Source: Calothrix sp. FI2-JRJ7 (GTDB taxonomy: Bacteria; Cyanobacteriota; Cyanobacteriia; Cyanobacteriales; Nostocaceae). Taken from it: a DNA stretch of 37,111 nucleotides. The translations under genes were made by a program, and so were the position numbers. The stretch spans positions 1 to 37,111 of the forward strand of contig JAHHGX010000036.1 of the NCBI GenBank assembly GCA_019359675.1. The letters are read 5' to 3'. The notes under the pieces were generated by a model. That model was given only the letters and a program-made list of their open reading frames with translations, had not been told where the DNA came from and made no database searches. Positions 8,087 to 15,954 of this stretch are shown here, piece by piece (the stretch's first letter is position 1; every line of letters begins with the position of its first letter).

Positions 8087-9001
8087 TTAGGAGTTAAGAG
8101 GCGCGGAGTTAATCATTAAAACCCCATTATCTCCATCTAATGTTGCATTGGCACCTACAGGCAATGCAGCATTACAACCATCATGTCCAAAAGGAAGTTC
8201 AGAAACAACGGGAATACCCAAATCTTCCAACCGTTCCCTCAATACCTCCTCAACTTTAAAACTTGGTATATTTACAGGTGGCTCACATTGACTAAACCTG
8301 CCAATAGCAATACCGCGTACTTTTTTTAAGGCGCCACTCATCCGCCATTGTGTTAACATTCTATCGATACGATACGGCGCCTCTCCTACATCTTCAATAG
8401 CCAAAATCACATTATCAAATTCCGGTTGATAGGGAGTGCCAAGAAGATGAGTTGCAACCGTTAAATTCGCAGGTAATAATACACCACTTACCACACCAGA
8501 ACCCCAACCATTACCCTTAATAGCATCAATACTGCGACCTTCCACCCAATCAAATAACCGTTGTTTTGACCATTTGGGTTCATCCGCAAGCGTTGTTAAT
8601 ACGGGTGCATGAACCCCAGAAATTCCTACCTTATATAAACTCCACAGTAATGCTGTAATATCAGAGAACCCAATCAACCACTTGGCATTTGTAACAGGCG
8701 CCCAATTCCAATTTTCTAAAAGACGAGTACAGCCAAAACCACCTCTAGCACATAATATAGCTTTACACTCCGGGTCAAACCAAGCATCTTTAAGATGATG
8801 GCGCCGTGTATCATCTAACCCAGCTAAATAACCCCATCGGTCATTAATGTCAGAAATAATATCAACACGATAACCACGACTTCGCCATACTTCGACACCT
8901 TGCACAAATGGTTCCAAAGAACGCAAAGTACCACTGGGAGCAATTACTCGCAGTAAATCTCCTGGTTGTAATGGTGGTGGAGTAATAATTTGGGACTGCA
9001 T
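8087..9001 (-). CDS. ldcA: Muramoyltetrapeptide (LD-) carboxypeptidase, S66 family
   Basis: 304-aa serine peptidase of the LdcA/MccF family, which removes the terminal D-Ala from murein tetrapeptides during peptidoglycan recycling; MccF members instead cleave microcin C-like compounds. The triad is visible: Ser113 in GFSDITALLW, Glu203 in AIEDVGEAPYRID and His273 in LPFGHDG. The N-terminal PGDLLRVIAPSG and the ARGGFGCTRLL segment (86-95) are family hallmarks. No signal peptide is seen, which suggests a cytoplasmic site. The upstream parvulin-like gene ends 22 bases before this start, so the two are probably co-transcribed. The exact substrate is not shown by sequence. Confidence 0.9.
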   Translation of the reverse strand: MQSQIITPPPLQPGDLLRVIAPSGTLRSLEPFVQGVEVWRSRGYRVDIISDINDRWGYLAGLDDTRRHHLKDAWFDPECKAILCARGGFGCTRLLENWNWAPVTNAKWLIGFSDITALLWSLYKVGISGVHAPVLTTLADEPKWSKQRLFDWVEGRSIDAIKGNGWGSGVVSGVLLPANLTVATHLLGTPYQPEFDNVILAIEDVGEAPYRIDRMLTQWRMSGALKKVRGIAIGRFSQCEPPVNIPSFKVEEVLRERLEDLGIPVVSELPFGHDGCNAALPVGANATLDGDNGVLMINSAPLNS

Positions 9002-9023
9002 GAATAGTTCAATTAATCAAATT

Positions 9024-9746
9024 TCAAATATATTGTTGAGCTTCTGAGTATAACCATTGTTTAAACATATGATTTAGTAACTCTTTATACCGTGCCTCTG
9101 TTAACTCGGCTGGTATAAGTTCTTCAACCCAAAGCAAATGATAGCATCGTTCTATTTTTATCGGACCAATCAATTGCTGAGGTGATGTATTAAAAACAAC
9201 ATTTGCTATCTCTGGCTCGATTTCCCAACGATAAACTTGCCCTTCATATCCACACAGGCGCCTGCGGTTTAAGTCGATGTCATAATTATGTGCAGCTGTG
9301 TAAAAGCTAATTTCTCTTTCCTCAATTTGATAATAAAGTTCTTGAGCAAGCTTATCGTCTGCTACTACTAGACGGTATAAAATAATTTGCTCAAACTCCG
9401 CACGGTTCTGCATAAAAAACTTTTCGACTTCATATCCAAACATTTCCTGCGCTAACTTGTGCGCTAATAGTCGATTCCGAATACCAACTTCCCAGTCGTG
9501 AGGAGTAATCATATTGTTGGTTAACCAAGCTACCGTATCCGCAGCTTTTTCTAACCGCAGTTCCCGACGCTGCTCTGTAGCTTCTTTTTCTATCTCTACA
9601 CTACTAACGCTTATTCCCCGCTGTTGTGCAACACGCGCGATTACTTTTTGATACAAAATATTTTGGCGCGTTTCTTTTAAGCTCATTTCCTGTTTGAGAT
9701 AGTCTACTATTTCTTCTGCCTCAACATTTGTCTTAAAATCGCTCAT
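9024..9746 (-). CDS. SurA/parvulin-like peptidylprolyl isomerase
   Basis: 240-aa soluble protein without signal peptide. About residues 10-120 look like the SurA N-terminal helical region (VIARVAQQRGISVSSVEIEK, LLAHKLAQEMFGYEVEKFF). About 125-225 look like a parvulin-type rotamase domain (ILYRLVVADDKLAQELYYQI, then GPIKIERCYHLLWVEELIPA), though the motifs are degenerate. In cyanobacteria, proteins of this kind often sit beside C39-peptidase ABC exporters, and here hetC lies upstream on the same strand. A role in handling an exported peptide is therefore possible but inferred. It begins after the terminator at 9851-9883, so it has its own promoter or is read through. Confidence 0.7.
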   Translation of the reverse strand: MSDFKTNVEAEEIVDYLKQEMSLKETRQNILYQKVIARVAQQRGISVSSVEIEKEATEQRRELRLEKAADTVAWLTNNMITPHDWEVGIRNRLLAHKLAQEMFGYEVEKFFMQNRAEFEQIILYRLVVADDKLAQELYYQIEEREISFYTAAHNYDIDLNRRRLCGYEGQVYRWEIEPEIANVVFNTSPQQLIGPIKIERCYHLLWVEELIPAELTEARYKELLNHMFKQWLYSEAQQYI

Positions 9747-9850
9747 TGTATTATTTGTATCTTACTAGCTTTCAGAGTATATTATTTAACTGCATATTGA
9801 GTAGCCTTTGCTACTGATTTTTATTCAAACTTAAAAAATCATAACGCTTA

Positions 9851-9883
9851 ACAAAAAATTGGAAGCTACAAAGTATAGCTTCC
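9851..9883 (-). terminator. Rho-independent terminator downstream of the possible small gene
   Basis: In plus coordinates, GGAAGCTA (9861-9868), a 7-base loop and TAGCTTCC (9876-9883) form a perfect 8-bp stem. The A-run at 9852-9858 reads as a T-run after the stem on the minus strand. It separates the 9979-10074 ORF from the parvulin-like gene. Confidence 0.8.
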
Positions 9884-9978
9884 ATGATTTGTGATGAAAT
9901 AATCCTAATTGGGAGGATTCGGATTATTTAGATGTTAAAACAGATGGAACAATCAAACTCGCGTATCGTTACATATTC

Positions 9979-10074
9979 TTACTCACGACTTGATATAGTC
10001 TTTTGTAAGAAATAGCCACCAACTGTAACAATACCACTATCAACATAAATTAACGTACCTAGTTTGTTTGCCGT
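9979..10074 (-). CDS. Possible 31-aa peptide with ACG start and Gly-Gly pair
   Basis: Reads ACG at 10074-10072, then 30 sense codons to TAA at 9981-9979. An AAGGAG (plus 10082-10087 as CTCCTT) sits exactly 7 bases before the ACG, an ideal ribosome-binding distance, while the ATG-ATG pair just upstream is out of frame and too close. The peptide begins TANKLGTLIYVDSGIVTVGG and ends YFLQKTISSRE. Codon choice looks normal for the neighbours (GGT, GTT, ATT). A Gly-Gly pair at positions 19-20 recalls double-glycine leaders of C39 exporters such as hetC, but the usual leader residues upstream are not matched. It could be a real gene with a rare start, a gene whose ATG mutated, or chance. Confidence 0.4.
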   Translation of the reverse strand, partial: TANKLGTLIYVDSGIVTVGGYFLQKTISSRE

Positions 10075-10284
10075 TCATCATCTCCTTATTCATAATATAT
10101 TAATGGAGTAAAATTTCACCCTTCATAACCCGTCATAACTCGTTTTCTGCTATATATCTAATGTATAAAATAATTTTGTAATTTATTTGCCATTTTGGCA
10201 GATTATTACAAAGAAACTGTAAATTGATGTTCGGTATGTTTAAGTAGTGTATGAAGTATTACATGGGTAGGGTGTTGAATTATT

Positions 10285-10307
10285 GGGCGGGCTTTCTCTG
10301 CCCACCC
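10285..10307 (-). terminator. GC-rich hairpin downstream of hetP
   Basis: In plus coordinates, GGGCGGGC (10285-10292), a 7-base loop and GCCCACCC (10300-10307). In the minus-strand RNA all 8 pairs form, one of them a G-U wobble. It lies 13 bases past the hetP stop and is followed by a weak AATAATT tract, so it probably ends or protects the hetP transcript. Confidence 0.6.
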
Positions 10308-10319
10308 CACATTTCGGGT

Positions 10320-10790
10320 TTAGTTGAATTCACAGATTTTTAGGCAACTATTTTGTTTGTCTGGCTGTAACTGAGATTCGTTGGAGAGGTTTTCGTGCAT
10401 TTGTGCTGATAACCACTCATCTAAGTTGCCTCCTCTGATTTCTCTTTTTTGCTTGCCCACGACTTCCATGTATGCCAAGTCTTTAATTTTGCTTAGACAA
10501 CTTGATGGAATGCTATTGTGAGAAGACTTCTCAGATGCTGGCGCCGCACCATTATTATCTTTCTGGCTGTTTGCCTTTCCTTGTGAGTTGTCTTTGAGCA
10601 GTCGGTTGTAAGTCCGATAAGGGATATAATGCAGAGGGTTATACCCAGCAAAACGCAACATTAATACACAAGCCCAAGAATATTTGCCAGCTAAAATTGC
10701 TTCAACTACTTGGTCAAACTGTTCAGGGTGAACAGGCTTCTTAAAATTGCTGTTTATACCAGGATTATCTTGACTCATGGTTTCACTCAT
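10320..10790 (-). CDS. hetP: HetP, heterocyst commitment protein
   Basis: 156-aa protein of the HetP family. HetP acts downstream of the master regulator HetR in committing cells to become heterocysts; its biochemistry is not settled. The conserved family core is at residues 21-66 and contains [20 protein letters not shown] and [16 protein letters not shown]. The tail (67-156) is polar and variable. Two in-frame ATGs exist (10790 and 10778); neither has a good ribosome-binding site. As in Anabaena, it is next to hetC, and a HetR-type inverted repeat lies about 0.9 kb upstream. Here a 163-aa ORF lies in between, so its leader transcript may also encode that protein. Confidence 0.93.
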   Translation of the reverse strand: MSETMSQDNPGINSNFKKPVHPEQFDQVVEAILAGKYSWACVLMLRFAGYNPLHYIPYRTYNRLLKDNSQGKANSQKDNNGAAPASEKSSHNSIPSSCLSKIKDLAYMEVVGKQKREIRGGNLDEWLSAQMHENLSNESQLQPDKQNSCLKICEFN

Positions 10791-10872
10791 TAAATAAAAT
10801 AAAATTGAATCGAACTAAAAGACTCTATTGAATATCAAAGCGCTTACAATCTTAGAAAATACTAACCATTAG

Positions 10873-11364
10873 TTATTCCTCAAAAAACATATCGACTACT
10901 CGATAAGTGTGGATAAATCTAACTTGTGTAGTTTCCTTGGTTTGATACTTGATATGCGCCTCAGTGGTGTTAAATTGTTTTGGTATATTTTTAATATCAG
11001 TATACTGATTCACTGAATTTGCTGTTTTAAGCGCTTTTCCTCTGCCAATTGATGGTGCCAATTCAAAATGCAAGCTAGCTTCTTCAACTCTGGTATTCAT
11101 TGCCCAAATTAAGCTCATTACTAAAAAAGCAATGCCGCTTAAAACTACTAGGTAAGGAACAACCAAGGGTTGCCGATTCAATATCGTCTGCAAAGATACT
11201 GAATTAGCACTATCTTCCATAACTGATATATTTACCTCCTTAGTTGGTACAAAGGAAGTAAGCTCGTTTGAGGTTTTGACTGCATTTGACCTGATGATTC
11301 TTTTCATTAGTTGACCTATGTGGAAATCTAACTGCTTATCATCGATACTGTTTGCTCTTTTCAT
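10873..11364 (-). CDS. Short membrane protein resembling an HlyD adaptor anchor
   Basis: 163 aa with one clear membrane segment at about residues 68-89 (LVVPYLVVLSGIAFLVMSLI). The stretch around it, SLQTILNRQP before and WAMNTRVEEA after, resembles the cytoplasm-to-membrane part of HlyD-type adaptors that pair with peptidase-containing ABC exporters. The coiled-coil hairpin, lipoyl and beta-barrel parts of a normal adaptor (usually 400-500 aa in total) are missing, and no continuation exists in the 82 bases before hetP. It could be a degraded adaptor or a small partner of HetC. It lies between hetC and hetP, downstream of the HetR-type site, so it may be induced with hetP. The start (ATG at 11364) has only a weak ribosome-binding site. 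Confidence 0.6.
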   Translation of the reverse strand: MKRANSIDDKQLDFHIGQLMKRIIRSNAVKTSNELTSFVPTKEVNISVMEDSANSVSLQTILNRQPLVVPYLVVLSGIAFLVMSLIWAMNTRVEEASLHFELAPSIGRGKALKTANSVNQYTDIKNIPKQFNTTEAHIKYQTKETTQVRFIHTYRVVDMFFEE

Positions 11365-11703
11365 GCGAGCGGTGACAGTAGACTTTGCTGGCTGTTGGTA
11401 GATGCAGTTTTATCCTCTCAATTATTGGCGCCATCATCTTATTGATTTAACTAACTTTGAGATAAATAGTATTACTCACTATGTTTTTTTACCCTTGATT
11501 AAGTATTTATACATGTGCCACTGACTCCAGACCGGAAAATGTTTAGCTTTAGCTTGAAATAACAACATTCGTGCTTAAACTATTTTTTGCTGTGGATGTC
11601 ATCTGCCAATCTGGCACCTTCTTAGTCAAATTTACTCAATCATTTTTCAAATTCACTTAAGTGATGTCCAACTTCACGTTTTGTCCCCTTGTTATTAATT
11701 ATT

Positions 11704-11720
11704 GAGGGGTCGCACCCCCC
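11704..11720. promoter_or_regulatory. HetR-type binding site upstream of hetP
   Basis: GAGGGGTCGCACCCCCC. The HetR site in the Anabaena hetP promoter, as I recall it, is GAGGGGTCTAACCCCTC. This one matches at 14 of 17 positions with spacing kept; the changes are the two central bases and one C for T in the right arm. It is about 340 bases upstream of the 163-aa ORF and about 915 upstream of hetP. Control of both by HetR is inferred. Confidence 0.75.
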
Positions 11721-12085
11721 ACTGTGACTAGGTTTTATTTTTTTGTTCTAGCGAATTGCCCCCAGAAAATTGTAGCACTAACTGAGGTTTGTGAACCAAC
11801 GATGAAGAAATAATTTGTAGGTAATACTGACAAAATTGGTGGTGGTGCAACTGCATATCAATAATTTTTTAACAGTTTGTTAAGGAAGTAAGTTTTTTTG
11901 TTAAAGTTCTTGCTACATAAGCATTTAGCTCTAACACATCAATGCTAATTTCGAGTGAACTAATTATAATTTTTGTATTAAAGTAGGTTTTCACCCGGAT
12001 GACTTTTTTAGCAGTACTGATTTGAAGGTAGTAACTAAGGGTTGTAAATCATAAGACGTAGCAAGCCAGGAAGTAGTAAAAACAC

Positions 12086-12172
12086 TCAATATATGATTTC
12101 TAACAAGCTGATTGTTGTAATTACAGGATAGTTAAGTGATGCGATACGTAAAAATTTTAGGTAATCTAGCAT
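12086..12172 (-). CDS. Possible 28-aa ORF downstream of hetC
   Basis: Begins at ATG 12172, about 75 bases past the hetC stop, with an AGGAG about 10 bases upstream. The peptide starts MLDYLKFLRIASLNYP and ends LLEIIY. It has no recognisable motif. It could be a small gene co-transcribed with hetC or a chance ORF in AT-rich DNA. Confidence 0.22.
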   Translation of the reverse strand: MLDYLKFLRIASLNYPVITTISLLEIIY

Positions 12173-12247
12173 TAAAAATAATCTCCTAAGTAGTATTCGA
12201 TAATTATTTGCAATTACTTAAGCATAAATAATTAATTAAAGTTAGGT

Positions 12248-15200
12248 TCACCGCACTACTAGGTGTGAATACAACTGGCTTTTTGCGAATAATTCGTGAT
12301 GTCTGCCAATTTCAGCAATGATACCTCTATCCAGCACTAAAATACGGTCAGTGCTAGAAAGGTGACTTAAACGGTGACTGACGATGAATGTTGTACAACC
12401 AAGGGCGCCACGTGAAAGGTTCTGCTTAAGTAAGTTTTCGGTTTGAACATCAAGTGCGCTCGTTGGTTCATCCAAAATCAACATTCTCGGTTTGCGAATC
12501 AAAGCGCGAGCTATGGCAATCAAGTAATGCTGCTTTTTAGACAGTGTTTTCGATGAGGCACCAATCAAAGTGTCGTAACCAGAGGGTAGTGACTCAATAA
12601 AATCGTGGGCGCCAGCAGTTCGAGCCGCATTTTTGACTTCTTCAAATGTAAATGGGCTGAATAAGGTTATATTTTCCAAAACAGTTCCTGAAAATATAAA
12701 TATGGAAGCTGGCACAACTCCTAACTGCGTCAAGAGCGTTTGAGATGACACCGTGCAAATATCATGTCCATCAATCAAAATCCTGCCAGAATCTGGTTTA
12801 TATAAGCCACACACCAAATTTAACAGCGTAGTTTTACCTGCACCACTGGCGCCAACAATGCCAACTGTTTGCCCAGGTTTAATCACAAACGAGATGTTTT
12901 GCAGTGCGTTACGCTCCTCACCTTGATAGTGAAAGCTAACATTCTCAAAACGGACTTCACCCTGAATTGGCGGCAGCTCTAACTCTTCATCCCTGATTTC
13001 AGGAGAAGAAAGCAAAACGTCGTTAAGTCGTTCGATAGAAATAACTACAGAATGAATATCGTTCTTCAACTCAACCAACGCCAAAACCGGATTGATAATG
13101 CTACTAACAAGCATAGTAAAAGCTATAAACTTACCGAACGATAGCTGGTCATGTATCATTAAGCTCGCTGCGTACCATAAAACTAAAGTACTACTAGCGT
13201 GATTTATCAAATTATTAGTAAGTTGTAAGTTATTTGAGAGCCTTTGATAGCGGAGTCGTGTTTTGATAGTGTTTACAAACCGTTCTTCCCAGTGCCAACG
13301 CATCCATCTAGAGGCGCCGAAGCTTTTGATTGTAGTGATACCAGTTATCATTTCATTCACAGTATGATTTTGCACTCCTGTATCAATAGCTAGTTCTCGC
13401 GATATGCGTTTTAACTTCTGACTTGTATTTATAGTGAACACAGCAACAGGTACAGTTAACGCAAGAACAAGTAGAGCTAGGTGTGAATTGTAGTAAGCGA
13501 TTAATCCTAAACACAAAAATGCACATAGCGCATCTAGAGTGATACCAAACGCACGACGAGTCAAAAATGTTTGAATTTTGTGGTTTTCCTCAACACGACT
13601 GATAATGTCTCCTGCCTGTCGTTGTTCAAAAAACTGCAATGGCAATTCCAAAACATGGCGGATAAAATCGCTCATCAAGCTAATATCCATATGATTTGAG
13701 AAATAGTCGAGTAGATATTGACGTGCTGTTTTGATACAAAAGCGCCAAATACCAAAGACCAAAAAGCCCAAAGCAAAAATATTTAGTGCTACAGACATGC
13801 GTGCAGGTATTACCCTATCGATAACAATCTGAGCTATTACTGGCATAACTAGCCCAAAAACTTGCATTACTAATGATGCAATCACAATTTGCAGAACTAG
13901 AGATTGGTACTTCCACAGTGACTGCCAAAAATAAAGAAGTGATGTTTTCTCGTCTAGTAGTAGTTGCAATCTTTCGGTTGGTTCGAGCATCAAAGCATAA
14001 CCAGTCCAGTTAGATTCAAATTCCGATATAGGTAACTTTAGCTTGCCGACTGCTGGGTCAGAGATGACTACATAATTAGAACGAACTCCCCAAACAACAA
14101 CATAATGATTACCCTGCCAATGAGCAATCCACGGAGAATGGCGCCAAGCAAGAGCGGTCAAATTAGCTTGTACTGCCACTGAAGAATAACCTAGATTGAC
14201 TGCTGCATCAGCTAAAGATGAAAGCTCGGCGCCAATACGATTTGTTTGGGACGAACGACGTAATGTATTTAAACTAACTTTTTTGCCCCAGTATTTACAT
14301 ATCATCGCCAAACACGCGGCACCGCAATCTGATGAACTTTGCTGTGCAATAAACGGATATTTTTTGTTGTATTTTTGACTCGGTTGATAAGTATTATTAT
14401 TGAATTCAAAGGTAGTTGTTTGAATATTGTTTGATTCAACTTGATTTAACTCAGCTTGATGTAACTCAACTTGAGGATTTTCTTCCTGAAAGTTCTGTGA
14501 TGGTAGAAACGGTTTGACCAGTTCCCAATTTTCAACAGGTAGATGACATACAACTAATTCAGTTTCTGCTTTGAATGCAGGTGACGCAACATCCGGATAC
14601 CCCCAGCTATAACCAACTTGAGCATCTTGCTGCTCAGTGCTACCAGATATTAACCAATAACGTCCCTCCGAAGCTGGAGTCGCTGACGCTAATAATTCAC
14701 CTGTGTTAACTGTACGAAACGCAAAGTACGGTGATAGATGCTGCAAAGTTTGACTTGTTAAAGAGCGCAAAGAAGTGCAGGTTTTCCAGAAAATCAACTT
14801 TTGCCGTGTTTTGACAGTATCAACAAGATATGATTCAAAATTCTCAGCACGTTGTAACCAAATTTTTAAATTAGCTTTTGCTAGTTCCGCTACAGCAACA
14901 TTGGTAGCAGCAACAGCACGATACGGTAATAAATTCGCGTAAAATAATCCATCTGCACCAAAACTTTCCCCAACATCAAGCAACTGCGCTGATACATTAC
15001 GTGCAGACTCTTGTTCATACCCCAATAACCTTACACGTCCGCTGCAAACCAAATAAAGGGTATCTTTTAGACTTTCATAGTCCATCAACTCATCACCAAG
15101 CGAAAACTCTTTAACCCTCCAAGCTTCATAAAACTCCGCTGTCAAACTGAGACTCGTATCCGTTGCAACTAACCTAAATAATCGGTTAATAGTTGCTTCA

Positions 15201-15280
15201 GGAGTGGGAGCAAGCACATTATCAACATGTAGATGATTTAAATGCTCTCCCTGAACTCGTAACAACGGAGAGAAATTCAT
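12248..15280 (-). CDS. hetC: HetC, peptidase-containing ABC exporter for heterocyst development
   Basis: 1010-aa inner-membrane exporter. Residues about 45-165 resemble a cyclic-nucleotide-binding-type domain. About 308-435 form a C39 peptidase with Cys319 (SSDCGAACLAMI), His392 (GNHYVVVWG) and Asp408 (ISDPA). About 455-740 are the membrane domain. The ATPase follows, with Walker A GASGAGKT (810-817), Walker B LILDEPTSALD (Asp937, Glu938) and His969. Two ATPase motifs are altered: the signature LSGGQ reads LSKKQ (913-917), and the Q-loop has Ala858 where Gln is usual. HetC is needed for heterocyst differentiation in Anabaena; its cargo is not established here. The neighbouring hetP and HlyD-like ORF support the assignment. 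A NtcA-type box lies about 105 bases upstream. Confidence 0.93.
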   Translation of the reverse strand: MNFSPLLRVQGEHLNHLHVDNVLAPTPEATINRLFRLVATDTSLSLTAEFYEAWRVKEFSLGDELMDYESLKDTLYLVCSGRVRLLGYEQESARNVSAQLLDVGESFGADGLFYANLLPYRAVAATNVAVAELAKANLKIWLQRAENFESYLVDTVKTRQKLIFWKTCTSLRSLTSQTLQHLSPYFAFRTVNTGELLASATPASEGRYWLISGSTEQQDAQVGYSWGYPDVASPAFKAETELVVCHLPVENWELVKPFLPSQNFQEENPQVELHQAELNQVESNNIQTTTFEFNNNTYQPSQKYNKKYPFIAQQSSSDCGAACLAMICKYWGKKVSLNTLRRSSQTNRIGAELSSLADAAVNLGYSSVAVQANLTALAWRHSPWIAHWQGNHYVVVWGVRSNYVVISDPAVGKLKLPISEFESNWTGYALMLEPTERLQLLLDEKTSLLYFWQSLWKYQSLVLQIVIASLVMQVFGLVMPVIAQIVIDRVIPARMSVALNIFALGFLVFGIWRFCIKTARQYLLDYFSNHMDISLMSDFIRHVLELPLQFFEQRQAGDIISRVEENHKIQTFLTRRAFGITLDALCAFLCLGLIAYYNSHLALLVLALTVPVAVFTINTSQKLKRISRELAIDTGVQNHTVNEMITGITTIKSFGASRWMRWHWEERFVNTIKTRLRYQRLSNNLQLTNNLINHASSTLVLWYAASLMIHDQLSFGKFIAFTMLVSSIINPVLALVELKNDIHSVVISIERLNDVLLSSPEIRDEELELPPIQGEVRFENVSFHYQGEERNALQNISFVIKPGQTVGIVGASGAGKTTLLNLVCGLYKPDSGRILIDGHDICTVSSQTLLTQLGVVPASIFIFSGTVLENITLFSPFTFEEVKNAARTAGAHDFIESLPSGYDTLIGASSKTLSKKQHYLIAIARALIRKPRMLILDEPTSALDVQTENLLKQNLSRGALGCTTFIVSHRLSHLSSTDRILVLDRGIIAEIGRHHELFAKSQLYSHLVVR

Positions 15281-15954
15281 GGGGATTTTATTTAAGTACG
15301 CTTATGAAATTAGATACAAGCTGTCAATATCAAGCAACAAACTTTCTACTAAGTTGGTTTTCAATTTATTTTTAGACACCCGAAGTAAAATCCTTTACTA
15401 CCGTTCTAAAACAGGTTAAAATGTGCTTTTATTTACAAGATTAACACCTTATATTTGTTTACCAGACTGTGTTGTGGAATTACATCAAACATAGGCTTGT
15501 ACTGAAACCACATCTTCGACATACTACTTGAGCTACTAAAGTACCTAATTAATTTGTAATACATTTTTATAATGTTTTGACTTATTTCTTTAAAAAACTT
15601 CTTGTGCTTTATCAAAATTTCACTGAAAACTAAATTGATTTTCATTCTTACCTACATCAGTGCTATGTATATTTAAGAACTAATTATGATGCTTTTAAAG
15701 TTGCTAAAACAAGGATTTTCTGATTAAATTACAGACTGTAATGTAAAAAATGTTGACACTTATGGTATTATTCTCTGCTTGGATAAAAATTTTTACAGGC
15801 ATTTTGTTACTGAGAAACATTTGAAGATTTCTAATGAAGGTAGCAACGTGAGAGTTTAGCCAAGTATCTTGCCAAAGCAAAGATATTTGACTAATATACT
15901 CACACTACTTTTCTACCAACCTAGTCATCAATCCGGAGAGGGATGTCAAAAATG
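15281..15954. other. hetC upstream region
   Basis: 674 AT-rich bases between hetC and the GH116 gene. It holds the NtcA-type box at 15385-15398. A 70-codon minus-strand ORF (15433-15645) is present but AT-driven, rich in Ser, Lys and Ile, and without recognisable motif, so I do not call it a gene. A long leader is known for hetC in Anabaena, which fits the empty space. I saw no clear terminator for an upstream transcript. Confidence 0.45.
15385..15398. promoter_or_regulatory. NtcA-type box upstream of hetC
   Basis: GTAAAATCCTTTAC fits the NtcA consensus GTA-N8-TAC exactly and is nearly palindromic. Control of hetC by NtcA is known in Anabaena. Downstream on the minus strand a TAAATT (TAN3T type) lies about 16 bases after the box, closer than the usual 22, so promoter geometry is uncertain. 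Confidence 0.5.

Larger units (their letters stand above)
9747..10319. other. Intergenic region downstream of hetP
   Basis: Besides the items listed separately (two terminator hairpins and a possible 31-codon gene), I see an imperfect AATAATCC/GGATTATT hairpin on the minus strand near 9900-9930. The remainder is AT-rich. Promoters for the parvulin-like gene and the small ORF should be here; I could not assign them. Confidence 0.4.
11365..12247. other. Long hetC-hetP intergenic region with regulatory DNA
   Basis: 883 bases without a confident gene. It contains the HetR-type inverted repeat (11704-11720), a 12-bp palindrome TCACTTAAGTGA (11653-11664), one GGCGCC, and a possible 28-codon ORF just after hetC (12086-12172). 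I found no GTA-N8-TAC NtcA box here. In Anabaena hetP has a very long 5' leader with a HetR site, so a similar promoter is expected in this region. Confidence 0.5.

Noticed and set aside
10040-10081. 13-codon frame starting at the ATG-ATG before the ACG ORF
   Set aside because: It starts 0-3 bases from the AAGGAG, too close for initiation, and ends after 13 codons; the ACG frame is better placed.
15433-15645. 70-codon minus-strand ORF upstream of hetC
   Set aside because: AT-driven composition, Ser/Lys/Ile runs, only a weak ribosome-binding site and no motif; the region more likely is the hetC leader.
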